From assembly GCA_949292105.1 (NCBI GenBank), contig CASEYK010000017.1:1-50818 (forward strand): DNA of 50,818 bases. The letters run 5' to 3'. Under the pieces are notes generated by a model. That model saw only the letters and a program-made list of their open reading frames with translations. It made no database searches and was not told the origin of the DNA. Below are positions 33,311-44,699 of the stretch, in pieces (position 1 is the stretch's first letter; each line of letters begins with the position of its first letter). This DNA is from an uncultured bacterium (GTDB taxonomy: Bacteria; Bacillota_I; Bacilli_A; RFN20; CAG-826). Made by a program: the position numbers and the translations under genes.

Positions 33311-33903
33311 TGAAACAATATACTATTTTGCTTGATTCGAGCGTTTCTGATTTATCTGTTGGGATAGCAAAAGATTCTACCATTCTAGCTTCAGCACAAT
33401 ATGAGGCATGGCAAAAGCAGTCTGAACTAATGGTGGATGAACTTAATAAATTGCTGATTCAACTTTCAATTAATCGCAATGAGATTAAAGATATTTGCGT
33501 TGGTGTAGGGCCAGGCTCTTATACAGGAGTCAGAATATCTTTAACGATAGCCAAAGTCATTTCCCTAGCTTTAAATGTGCCTATTTATCCAATGAGTTCA
33601 TTGCAAATTTTAGGTAAAAAAGATAGTCCATCCATTTGTCTTATTAACGCTCGCAGCGCTCGTTCATATATAGGCGTATATGATAACGAGCAAGTAATTG
33701 TTAAAGATTGTATTATGAGCAATAGTGATGTTTTAACCTATATTAGTGAAAATAAAGACTACACAATTTGTGGGGATGTATCATATTTAAACCTTGCTAA
33801 TGAGAAGAATAACATTTTTGAGCAAATGCTCCTTTTAAAAGAAACATCATCAAGTGTAAATGATCCAAATTTAGTTAAGCCAGTATACCTTAAGGAGCAA
33901 TAA
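33310..33903 (+). CDS. tsaB: tRNA threonylcarbamoyladenosine biosynthesis protein TsaB
   Basis: Non-catalytic partner that dimerises with TsaD in t6A synthesis. Of ASKHA fold, it starts YTILLDSSVSDLSVGIAKD and contains the CVGVGPGSYTGVRISLTIAK motif with the conserved glycines. At 197 residues it is slightly shorter than B. subtilis TsaB, the shortening being in the C-terminal lobe. The ATG overlaps the tsaE stop by 1 nt (TAATG). Confidence 0.93.
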   Translation: MKQYTILLDSSVSDLSVGIAKDSTILASAQYEAWQKQSELMVDELNKLLIQLSINRNEIKDICVGVGPGSYTGVRISLTIAKVISLALNVPIYPMSSLQILGKKDSPSICLINARSARSYIGVYDNEQVIVKDCIMSNSDVLTYISENKDYTICGDVSYLNLANEKNNIFEQMLLLKETSSSVNDPNLVKPVYLKEQ

Positions 33904-34391
33904 TGGATTTTTTACAAGTTGATATCCGTCCGATGACTAAAAGTGATTTGCCAAGCGTTATGGAAATAGAGCGCTTGTGTTTTAAGGCTCCATATACCGA
34001 AGAGAATATTCTTTATGAGATTGAACAGAATCAATATTCAAATATATGGGTTGTGGAGCTGAATTATCAAAATCAAACATGTATTGCTGGATTTTCTATC
34101 TATTGGCAGTTGTTTGATATGGCGAGTATTCTTCAAATCGCCATTCATCCCACTCTACAACATCGGCAGTTAGGAACAGCATTAATGGATGAAATTATTA
34201 ACGACTGTTTTGCAAAAAAAATTCGTAAAATCAGCCTAGAAGTGCGTGAAAATAACGCAAAAGCTATTAAATTTTATGAAAAAAATGGATTTAAAAAAAC
34301 ACAACTAAAACCGCATTATTATTCCAACGGAGATAATGCGATTATTATGGAAAGAGAGGTTGAAATCAATGGCAACAATTTTAGCAATTGA
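33903..34391 (+). CDS. rimI: Ribosomal-protein-alanine N-acetyltransferase RimI
   Basis: GNAT acetyltransferase that in E. coli acetylates the N-terminal alanine of ribosomal protein S18. Visible parts are VDIRPMTKSDLPSVMEIERL at the start, the acetyl-CoA loop IHPTLQHRQLGTALM, and LEVRENNAKAIKFYEKNGFK at the end. The 162-residue length fits. It lies between tsaB and tsaD as in many Bacilli and overlaps tsaB by 1 nt and tsaD by 23 nt. Confidence 0.9.
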   Translation: MDFLQVDIRPMTKSDLPSVMEIERLCFKAPYTEENILYEIEQNQYSNIWVVELNYQNQTCIAGFSIYWQLFDMASILQIAIHPTLQHRQLGTALMDEIINDCFAKKIRKISLEVRENNAKAIKFYEKNGFKKTQLKPHYYSNGDNAIIMEREVEINGNNFSN

Positions 34392-35385
34392 AAGCAGTTG
34401 TGATGAAACAGCGGTAGCGATTGTTGAGAACGGCAAATTGCTTGCTGATGTTATTTCATCGCAAGTTGAAGTCCACGCAAAGTATGGTGGTGTTATGCCA
34501 GAAATTGCTTCTCGACTCCATGCTGAAAATATCACAATTGTTCTCCAAGAAGCATTAATTAAATCAAACAAAAAATTAGAAGATATTGATGCCTTTGCCG
34601 TAACAAGAGGCCCTGGATTAATCGGCGCTTTACATGTTGGTATGCAAGCCGCCAAGACTTTAGCAATGTTATACCAAAAACCTTTGATTCCAGTTCATCA
34701 TTTAGCAGGGCATATCTATGCGAATGAATATATTGAAAAACTAACCTACCCATTATTGGCTGTTGTTGTATCTGGTGGCAATTCTGAATTTGTTTTAATG
34801 AAAGAAGAAATGAGTTTTGAAGTCGTCGGGCAAACACGTGATGACGCAATCGGCGAATGCTATGATAAAGTTGCTCGTGTTTTAGGTTTACCTTATCCAG
34901 GTGGTGTTCCGATTGATCGTTTAGCTAAAGAAGGACATCACACTTATAATCTTCCTATTCCACTCAAAGGTGAAGATACACTTGATTTGTCATATTCTGG
35001 CCTTAAAACAAATGTGATTAATTTTGTTCATAATTTAGAGCAAAAGGGTGAAAAAGTTAATGTTGCTGATATGTGCAAATCATTTCAAGATGTCGCTGTC
35101 GGCGAATTAATTAAAAGAACAATCAAGGCTGTTAAGAAATATAGCGTGAAAAAAATAGTGCTTGCTGGTGGCGTGTCTGCTAATAGTTATTTGCGTGAAC
35201 AAATGAAATTAGAAATGAGCAAATTAAATGTTGATGTTCTAATTCCACCACTGTGGTGCTGCACTGATAATGCCGCTATGATTGGGAAAGTGGCTGAAAA
35301 ATTATATGACAAAAAAGTATTTGCTCCATTGAATATCGGCGTGGACCCTAACTGGGAAATTTCTAATTATTTACATTTTGAATAA
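34369..35385 (+). CDS. tsaD: tRNA N6-adenosine threonylcarbamoyltransferase TsaD
   Basis: Catalytic subunit of t6A synthesis. The 338-residue product begins ATILAIESSCDETAVAIVEN and has the metal-binding motif VHHLAGHIYANE (HxxxH). It also has VVSGGNSEFVL, the DDAIGECYDKVARVLGLPYP segment and LAGGVSANSYLRE near the C-terminus. The frame is open from 34336, but the ATG at 34369 has GAGAGG upstream and gives the correct N-terminus. It is the last gene of the t6A run. Confidence 0.96.
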   Translation: MATILAIESSCDETAVAIVENGKLLADVISSQVEVHAKYGGVMPEIASRLHAENITIVLQEALIKSNKKLEDIDAFAVTRGPGLIGALHVGMQAAKTLAMLYQKPLIPVHHLAGHIYANEYIEKLTYPLLAVVVSGGNSEFVLMKEEMSFEVVGQTRDDAIGECYDKVARVLGLPYPGGVPIDRLAKEGHHTYNLPIPLKGEDTLDLSYSGLKTNVINFVHNLEQKGEKVNVADMCKSFQDVAVGELIKRTIKAVKKYSVKKIVLAGGVSANSYLREQMKLEMSKLNVDVLIPPLWCCTDNAAMIGKVAEKLYDKKVFAPLNIGVDPNWEISNYLHFE

Positions 35386-35411
35386 AGGTTATAACACTAT
35401 ATTTTATCCAT

Positions 35412-35420
35412 TGATATAAT
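35412..35420 (+). promoter_or_regulatory. Extended -10 promoter of asnS
   Basis: TGATATAAT (TG at 35412-35413, TATAAT at 35415-35420) is a perfect extended -10 motif. The ATG of asnS is 37 nt downstream and has its own AAAAGGAG SD. No T-box leader is visible in the short space between. Confidence 0.6.
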
Positions 35421-35457
35421 ATAGATTACGAAATAGAAGTAAAAAGGAGATAAAAGT

Positions 35458-36837
35458 ATGGCTTATAAAGATGTAACAGTCAAAACTCTTTTGCAGACTG
35501 TTGAGGATAAAAGATTTGAAAATACCACCATTCAACTCGATGGGTGGGTGCGAACAAACCGCGATAATGGTTCTATTGGTTTTATTGAACTAAATGATGG
35601 TTCTTGTTTTAAAAATGTTCAATTAGTTTATACTTCGGATAATCCAAATATTTCTATTTTGACTTCAGTTCGAACTGGAGCTTGTATTTCAATTACTGGT
35701 CAAGTGGTTTATACACCACAAGGAAAGCAACCATTAGAAATTAAAGTGCTCTCTTGTCAACTCAACGGGGATGTTATGGATGATTATCCCCTACAAAAGA
35801 AAAGACATTCGTTTGAATTTTTAAGAGAAATTGCTCATTTGCGCCCGCGCGCTAATACATTCAATGCACTTTTCCGCGTGCGAAATGTGCTTAGTATGGC
35901 AATTCACCAATTTTTTCAAGACAACGACTTCATGTATGTTCACACACCGATTATCACCACGAATGATGGTGAAGGTGCTGGCAATGTTTTTGATGTTGTC
36001 ACGCACGATCAAAAAGATGAAAATTCTTTCTATGGCCGACGCGTCAATTTAACAGTTACAGGGCAATTACATGTTGAACCATTTGCTCTTGCTTTCCGCA
36101 AAGTTTATACATTCGGTCCTGTTTTTAGAGCAGAACATTCTAATACCATCCGCCACGCATCAGAATTTTGGATGATTGAACCTGAAATGGCTTTTTGCGA
36201 TTTAAATGAGAATATGGATGTTATCGAAGCATGCGTTAAATATTGTATTCAAACACTTTTTGATAAATGCCCTGATGAAATGAATTTCTTTAATACAATG
36301 ATTGATTCAACTCTTATCGAACGATTAAAACATGTTTTGCATTCTGAATTTAAAAGAATGACATACACTCGCACAATTGAGCTGTTAAAAGAAGCGGTTG
36401 CTAATGGTCACAAATTTGAAAATAGTAACATCGAATGGGGCATGGATTTACAGTCAGAACATGAAAAATATATCACTGAACAAATTGTTAAAGGGCCAGT
36501 ATTTTTAATTGATTATCCTAAAGAAATTAAAGCTTTCTACATGAAAGAAAATCCTGATCAAAAAACAGTTGCTGCTTGTGATTTGCTTGTCCCAGCTGTC
36601 GGTGAATTAGTTGGCGGTTCACAAAGAGAAGAAAATTATGAGCGTTTATGCAATAAAATGATAAAACTCGGTATCAAGGATGAACTAGATTGGTATTTAG
36701 ACACACGCCGCTATGGAGGATGCATTCATTCTGGCTTCGGAATTGGCTTTGATCGATTATTGATGTATGTAACTGGTATGCAAAATATTCGTGATGTTCA
36801 ACCTTATCCTCGCACATCAAATACGATAAAATATTAA
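35458..36837 (+). CDS. asnS: Asparaginyl-tRNA synthetase
   Basis: Charges tRNA-Asn with asparagine. Class II synthetase of 459 residues. The N-terminal OB fold is around 18-110 (IQLDGWVRTNRDNGSIGFIE). Motif 2 is at about 224-247 with FRAEHSNTIRHASEFWMIEP, and motif 3 is GFGIGFDRLLMYVTG near the C-terminus. The LTVTGQLHVEPFA stretch is typical of AsnRS rather than AspRS. AAAAGGAGATAAAAGT precedes the ATG. The window also carries gatCAB, so the cell can charge Asn directly and probably uses GatCAB for Gln-tRNA (inference). Confidence 0.96.
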   Translation: MAYKDVTVKTLLQTVEDKRFENTTIQLDGWVRTNRDNGSIGFIELNDGSCFKNVQLVYTSDNPNISILTSVRTGACISITGQVVYTPQGKQPLEIKVLSCQLNGDVMDDYPLQKKRHSFEFLREIAHLRPRANTFNALFRVRNVLSMAIHQFFQDNDFMYVHTPIITTNDGEGAGNVFDVVTHDQKDENSFYGRRVNLTVTGQLHVEPFALAFRKVYTFGPVFRAEHSNTIRHASEFWMIEPEMAFCDLNENMDVIEACVKYCIQTLFDKCPDEMNFFNTMIDSTLIERLKHVLHSEFKRMTYTRTIELLKEAVANGHKFENSNIEWGMDLQSEHEKYITEQIVKGPVFLIDYPKEIKAFYMKENPDQKTVAACDLLVPAVGELVGGSQREENYERLCNKMIKLGIKDELDWYLDTRRYGGCIHSGFGIGFDRLLMYVTGMQNIRDVQPYPRTSNTIKY

Positions 36838-36851
36838 TGTAGATAGATATT

Positions 36852-36998
36852 ATGAAAAAACAGACTGCTCCTCTTACTGAAGAAGAATATGCAAGACGAA
36901 AAAAGTCTCGTTTTCGTTTGCTTTGGCTTTTAATAATTGTTGATTGTTTATTAGTTCTATATTTAGTTATTGAATTAGTGATTGTCTTTTTACACTAA
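36852..36998 (+). CDS. Small single-helix membrane protein, 48 residues
   Basis: A complete short frame begins MKKQTAPLTEEEYARRKKSR and has one hydrophobic helix of about 24 residues (LLWLLIIVDCLLVLYLVIEL) near the C-terminus. It starts 14 nt after asnS with no SD; a TAGATA 6 nt before the ATG could be a -10, or it may be read from the asnS transcript. A terminator follows 30 nt after the stop. The amphipathic charged start plus clean helix supports a real product; function unknown. Confidence 0.55.
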   Translation: MKKQTAPLTEEEYARRKKSRFRLLWLLIIVDCLLVLYLVIELVIVFLH

Positions 36999-37006
36999 AA
37001 CCAGCA

Positions 37007-37798
37007 TTAAGGATTTGAGTTTGATTGGCCTCCACCGAGTGGAGGTCTTTCATTTGGTTGAGCAGAGGTAGGGTCTTGTTGATTATTAACTTGGTTATTT
37101 TGCGGTTGCTGTACGGCGCCCAAATTTGGATTAGTTGGATTAGGAAAAGCAGAGAGCGGGATATTCGTAAAATCGTTTTGGTTGTATCCTTCCAAACTTT
37201 TTTCAAAAATAGAATGGCTCAATTTGAATAAGCGATAACTGCGAGCTATCAAGCATTGAATAGCGATTAAATACCAAATGACCCCAACCAAAAAAGTGGG
37301 CACAAATATGTATGATCCTAAGGCTTCAATTTTGAAAGTCGGTGAATGAACAAGCGGTGGCCAATCAGCAATAATACGAATTCCGAACCAATTAACATAA
37401 ATATTTGGATCATTAAAATCCCATACAAAAAGAATGGTTCCTATACCTGTTGTTTCATAATCAAAGATGTCGTAGTGGAAGTCATTGCGAATTAAACAGG
37501 TAATCAAAAGAACCAAAAAACTTGCCATCACTATAATGAGTGGCACCCATGCTTGTTTATAAAATTGTCTCCAATTTTTTTTGCGCCCATACCTGATTAA
37601 ATGTTTTTTATCGGTAATAACTTTCGTGACTACAGCATCGTGGACGAGAGTGTCCATTCTCTTTCCTTGCCATTTCATGACTTTGGAAATCCACATGCCA
37701 ATAAAACCAATTAAGACAAAAACTAAAATAAGAATAAGCAAAAGGGCAAAGATTAAGCGTTTGTCATTTTCAGACAATTGAACTAAAATAGCGTTCAT
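37007..37798 (-). CDS. Membrane protein with low-complexity C-terminal tail
   Basis: A 263-residue protein with three predicted helices (about 15-38, 90-110 and 165-190) and a cytoplasmic segment RMDTLVHDAVVTKVITDKKH after the first. The last 60 residues are rich in Asn, Pro, Gln and Ser and probably unstructured. AAAGGGG precedes the ATG. Its ATG overlaps the stop of the upstream gene by 1 nt, so the two membrane proteins are co-translated. No family recognised. Confidence 0.7.
   Translation of the reverse strand: MNAILVQLSENDKRLIFALLLILILVFVLIGFIGMWISKVMKWQGKRMDTLVHDAVVTKVITDKKHLIRYGRKKNWRQFYKQAWVPLIIVMASFLVLLITCLIRNDFHYDIFDYETTGIGTILFVWDFNDPNIYVNWFGIRIIADWPPLVHSPTFKIEALGSYIFVPTFLVGVIWYLIAIQCLIARSYRLFKLSHSIFEKSLEGYNQNDFTNIPLSAFPNPTNPNLGAVQQPQNNQVNNQQDPTSAQPNERPPLGGGQSNSNP
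37029..37050 (+). terminator. Terminator for the asnS transcript inside the convergent gene
   Basis: CCTCCAC (37029-37035) and GTGGAGG (37039-37045) form a 7-bp stem with a 3-nt loop, followed by TCTTTCATTT. It lies 30 nt after the 48-residue gene and within the 3' coding end of the minus-strand gene, where it encodes the PPLGGG stretch. Confidence 0.5.
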
Positions 37799-38556
37799 TA
37801 TTTTTTACCCCTTTCTTTGAAAGAAGAAATAGAAACACCATTGTTGTTATCACCTTCATCTTCATCTTCTTCAAAGTCATCTTCTTGATCAAAATGTCCT
37901 TGCTTCGGCTCATAAAATCCAACTCCGACATCAATCGGTTTTACTGTTTCTTTTGGTTTTGTCGGCTCGTTGATTTTAACTTCCTCAGGCTCTTCGATAA
38001 TTATCGGTTCTTTCTCGGCGGGTTGATTATACGGATTATTTGTTTCACCACCGTCACGCCTTAAAACAATATTATCTTCTTGGTCGTTAGGCTCTTCGGC
38101 GGTAGTGGTTATTGGTCCACTTTCAATCATTTTGATATTATCACTTTCGTTTCCAATTAAGACTGTATCACTTTGATTATCGATAGCCTGAACTTTTTTT
38201 AAGAGTTGTTCGGGGTTTTGAATACCATTTAAATCATTTGGGCTAACAATAAAAATGTTATTTGTTGTTGTCGTAGTATTTGTCGTATTAGATACAGGGA
38301 CAGTCGGATTTAATTGGTTCGCTAATATTTGTTGAGCTGCTGCTTTATTAGCATCAATAATTGCTTTTGCTTGTATGTCTTCTTCTAAATCACTGAAGAT
38401 AGATTTTCCTCGGAAAAACAAGATAATGTTTTTAAGAAACAAAACGATTAAAATTAAAAGTCCAAAAACTGCGTAGATGGCTAAAATGGCAATAACAAAA
38501 GGAAGAAATAAACAGTATAGGATTCCTTTTCCAAAACTTTTGAAAAAACCTGCCAT
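37798..38556 (-). CDS. Membrane-anchored protein with a long acidic tail
   Basis: A 252-residue protein with two closely spaced N-terminal helices (about 10-32 and 35-50), followed by about 200 mostly disordered residues with Thr/Asn-rich and Glu/Pro-rich stretches and an acidic cluster DDFEEDEDEGDNNN near the end. GAGGAC precedes the start. On the minus strand a TACAAT element lies upstream. It is co-translated with the membrane gene at 37007-37798, and the pair probably forms one complex (inference). Function unknown. Confidence 0.68.
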   Translation of the reverse strand: MAGFFKSFGKGILYCLFLPFVIAILAIYAVFGLLILIVLFLKNIILFFRGKSIFSDLEEDIQAKAIIDANKAAAQQILANQLNPTVPVSNTTNTTTTTNNIFIVSPNDLNGIQNPEQLLKKVQAIDNQSDTVLIGNESDNIKMIESGPITTTAEEPNDQEDNIVLRRDGGETNNPYNQPAEKEPIIIEEPEEVKINEPTKPKETVKPIDVGVGFYEPKQGHFDQEDDFEEDEDEGDNNNGVSISSFKERGKK

Positions 38557-38625
38557 AAGTCCTCGCTTTTTATTGTATCTTTTTTAATTGTTTTATAAAA
38601 CACTAAGTTGCGTTTTATAAATCAT

Positions 38626-39576
38626 TTACTCATTATTTAGCTGAGTTATATTGCTATTTTGAACCTGTTTATTCTTTTTCTTTTCTTGTACATAATTAGT
38701 TAAATCCTGGCAAAACCCAACTAAACTGATTGAAATAAAGAAAATTGAAAGCAACAAATAGTTCGCTGGTGCTTTGATAAGAGAGTATAAACTAGCAAAG
38801 ATAAGTATGGAAACAAAACCAACGATTGGAAGTGCAATCCAACTTGCTTTATTTCCTCTTACAATGGTATCGATTAAGATGTACATCGAAAAGTAGATAA
38901 GCGCCATCATGAACAAAAAAGCGATGGGGCAATAAATGAAAGCAAAGATAATAATTATTAAAGCACTTGCCGCTAGTCCAACATATGATGACCATAAATA
39001 AAAGCGGTGGTCGACAACAGTATAATTGAACTTAGGGAGTTCTTCTTTGATAACGATATAGGAAAAAGCAGATTGAGTTAATGACAAGAAAAAGATAAAT
39101 GATGGAACAAGATAATCCAAATAAACAAAGTTGCTAACACCAAAGGCACTTGCAAAAACATTGATAATGTTCACTTCTGTAATCCACTCAGCAACCGGTA
39201 TCATTAGGTATGAAAATATAAGTTGAACTAAGGCGGTTGAGAAAATAATCCACAGAGAATGAATTTTGTAGATAATCATTATGCCGAATAAGAATCCGGA
39301 AACAATGGAAGGGATTACATAAAAAAGTGTATCTGATATATTCCAGAATGTGACGAGCATACAAAGGCCGACCGTTGCTAAAGCGTAAATGGCAAAATAT
39401 CTCTTTTTGCAGTAAAGAGTCACAATTGTACTCGTCAAAGGAAGCACGAAAATAATCAAGAACATCAAGACGGGAACAAATGTAGTCAGCAAGACAAAAA
39501 CAACATTTATCGCTGCCATCATCGCCATATATGTAATGTTTTGGACAAGCGTTTCTTTCTTTTTGAATAAGGCCAT
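38626..39576 (-). CDS. Polytopic membrane protein, YybS (DUF2232)/ECF-S-like
   Basis: A 316-residue protein with about eight helices. The first two, MAMMAAINVVFVLLTTFVPV and LIIFVLPLTSTIVTLYCKKR, resemble the start of YybS/DUF2232 and ECF S components. In B. subtilis yybS lies next to gdpP; here it is far from it. The start is the second ATG (39576). The first one overlaps an extended -10 (TGCTAAAAT), which ends 6 nt before the second, and there is no SD, so the mRNA is probably leaderless. Substrate unknown. Confidence 0.72.
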   Translation of the reverse strand: MALFKKKETLVQNITYMAMMAAINVVFVLLTTFVPVLMFLIIFVLPLTSTIVTLYCKKRYFAIYALATVGLCMLVTFWNISDTLFYVIPSIVSGFLFGIMIIYKIHSLWIIFSTALVQLIFSYLMIPVAEWITEVNIINVFASAFGVSNFVYLDYLVPSFIFFLSLTQSAFSYIVIKEELPKFNYTVVDHRFYLWSSYVGLAASALIIIIFAFIYCPIAFLFMMALIYFSMYILIDTIVRGNKASWIALPIVGFVSILIFASLYSLIKAPANYLLLSIFFISISLVGFCQDLTNYVQEKKKNKQVQNSNITQLNNE

Positions 39577-39623
39577 GGACATATTTTAGCACAATTTCTA
39601 AAAATTGTTGCCTATATATGAGT
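39577..39623. promoter_or_regulatory. Divergent promoters for two leaderless genes
   Basis: The minus-strand extended -10 TGCTAAAAT (hexamer complement of 39583-39588) ends 6 nt before the ATG at 39576. The plus-strand TGCCTATAT (hexamer 39612-39617) ends 6 nt before the ATG at 39624. No SD is present on either side. Confidence 0.55.
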
Positions 39624-40052
39624 ATGCGAAAACTAGTTTGTTTAGTCCTTACTCTTTTCCTTGGAGCTTGTACCTGCCCATATTATGAACTTTCAAAGGG
39701 TTCTTGTGATTTCACCTACGAGGATGTATCTCATCGAGAAATTAAATGGGAAGAAATGTTAAGACAAAATGATGAGATTTACTATGTGTATATTTATCAA
39801 ATTCAATGTCTTCACTGTCAACAAATCAAGAACTTTGTCATCAGTTTTACTCTTTTTAATCTCGTCCCTCTTTATTTTATTCATTACATTTCTAGCATAC
39901 CAAGATGTCTAGATGACTCAGCTATTATCTGTGTTGAAGGTGTCCCATTATTATTTAAAATTGTTAATCAATGTGTAGTCGATAAAGCATTAGGTAGCGA
40001 AGAAGTTGTAAACTTTTTGCTAAGTGAATTTAATCGCAATATAGGTTTTTAA
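39624..40052 (+). CDS. Thioredoxin-fold lipoprotein
   Basis: A 142-residue protein with a lipoprotein signal, MRKLVCLVLTLFLGAC, lipobox LGAC and Cys16 as the acylated residue. The mature part contains a CLHC active-site-like motif (62-65) after a strand YYVYIYQI, and VEGVPLLF with Pro108 in the cis-Pro position of a thioredoxin fold. It probably acts in thiol-disulfide exchange at the outer face of the membrane; the partner is unknown. The second ATG is chosen because the first overlaps the -10. It ends 61 nt before pcrA. Confidence 0.72.
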   Translation: MRKLVCLVLTLFLGACTCPYYELSKGSCDFTYEDVSHREIKWEEMLRQNDEIYYVYIYQIQCLHCQQIKNFVISFTLFNLVPLYFIHYISSIPRCLDDSAIICVEGVPLLFKIVNQCVVDKALGSEEVVNFLLSEFNRNIGF

Positions 40053-40097
40053 GTTGCTTATCTCTTTATTGAAAAAAGCAAGGCAAAATGTGATAAT

Positions 40098-40113
40098 ATA
40101 TTGTAAACAATAT
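40098..40113. promoter_or_regulatory. Palindrome overlapping the pcrA start region
   Basis: ATATTGT-AA-ACAATAT is a perfect 16-bp inverted repeat directly before the pcrA ATG. An extended -10 TGATAATAT overlaps its left end, so a protein bound here would block initiation. It is not a LexA box. Confidence 0.4.
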
Positions 40114-44324
<4,211 letters not shown>

Positions 44325-44341
44325 CCTACAACAATTATGGT

Positions 44342-44373
44342 ATATTTTATATAAAATATCGTTGTGCTAATAT
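44342..44373 (+). promoter_or_regulatory. gatC promoter with overlapping palindrome
   Basis: An extended -10 TGCTAATAT (hexamer 44368-44373) precedes gatC. The 18-bp perfect palindrome ATATTTTAT/ATAAAATAT (44342-44359) covers the -35 region. AT-rich composition makes the symmetry weak evidence for an operator. Confidence 0.45.
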
Positions 44374-44401
44374 AAAAGGCGATTTAGAAAGCAGGTATTA
44401 T

Positions 44402-44698
44402 ATGAAGAAAGTTACGCTTGAAGTTTTAAAAGAATCTGCTCACAAACTCTTGTTTGATATGAGCGATGCTGAATATAAAACGCTTCTCGAAGAGTTTAAT
44501 GTTATTACTGAACAAATGGAAATCATCTCCGCCATTAAAGGCGTCGATCAACTTGAACCGATGACTTTTCCTTTTGAATGTTCGACTTCTTATTTGCGTG
44601 AAGATGTTCCCTCAATCCCTCTTAGCCAAGAAGATGCATTAAAAAATGCTCACGATGTTGTCGATGGACAAATTCGTTTGCCAAAGGTGGTGGGATAG
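44402..44698 (+). CDS. gatC: Glutamyl/aspartyl-tRNA amidotransferase subunit C
   Basis: Small subunit that stabilises GatA-GatB. The 98-residue product starts MKKVTLEVLKESAHKLLFDM and has the conserved C-terminal part with LEPMTFPFECST, LREDVP and the VVDGQIRLPKVVG end. AGG lies 8 nt upstream of the ATG. It is first in gatCAB, and gatA follows after 1 nt. Confidence 0.92.
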   Translation: MKKVTLEVLKESAHKLLFDMSDAEYKTLLEEFNVITEQMEIISAIKGVDQLEPMTFPFECSTSYLREDVPSIPLSQEDALKNAHDVVDGQIRLPKVVG

Positions 44699-44699
44699 T

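Noticed and set aside
35386-35457. T-box leader for asnS
   Set aside because: Only about 30 nt lie between the -10 and the SD; no T-box motif or specifier loop fits.
40098-40113. LexA/SOS box before pcrA
   Set aside because: Does not match the Bacilli GAAC-N4-GTTC consensus.
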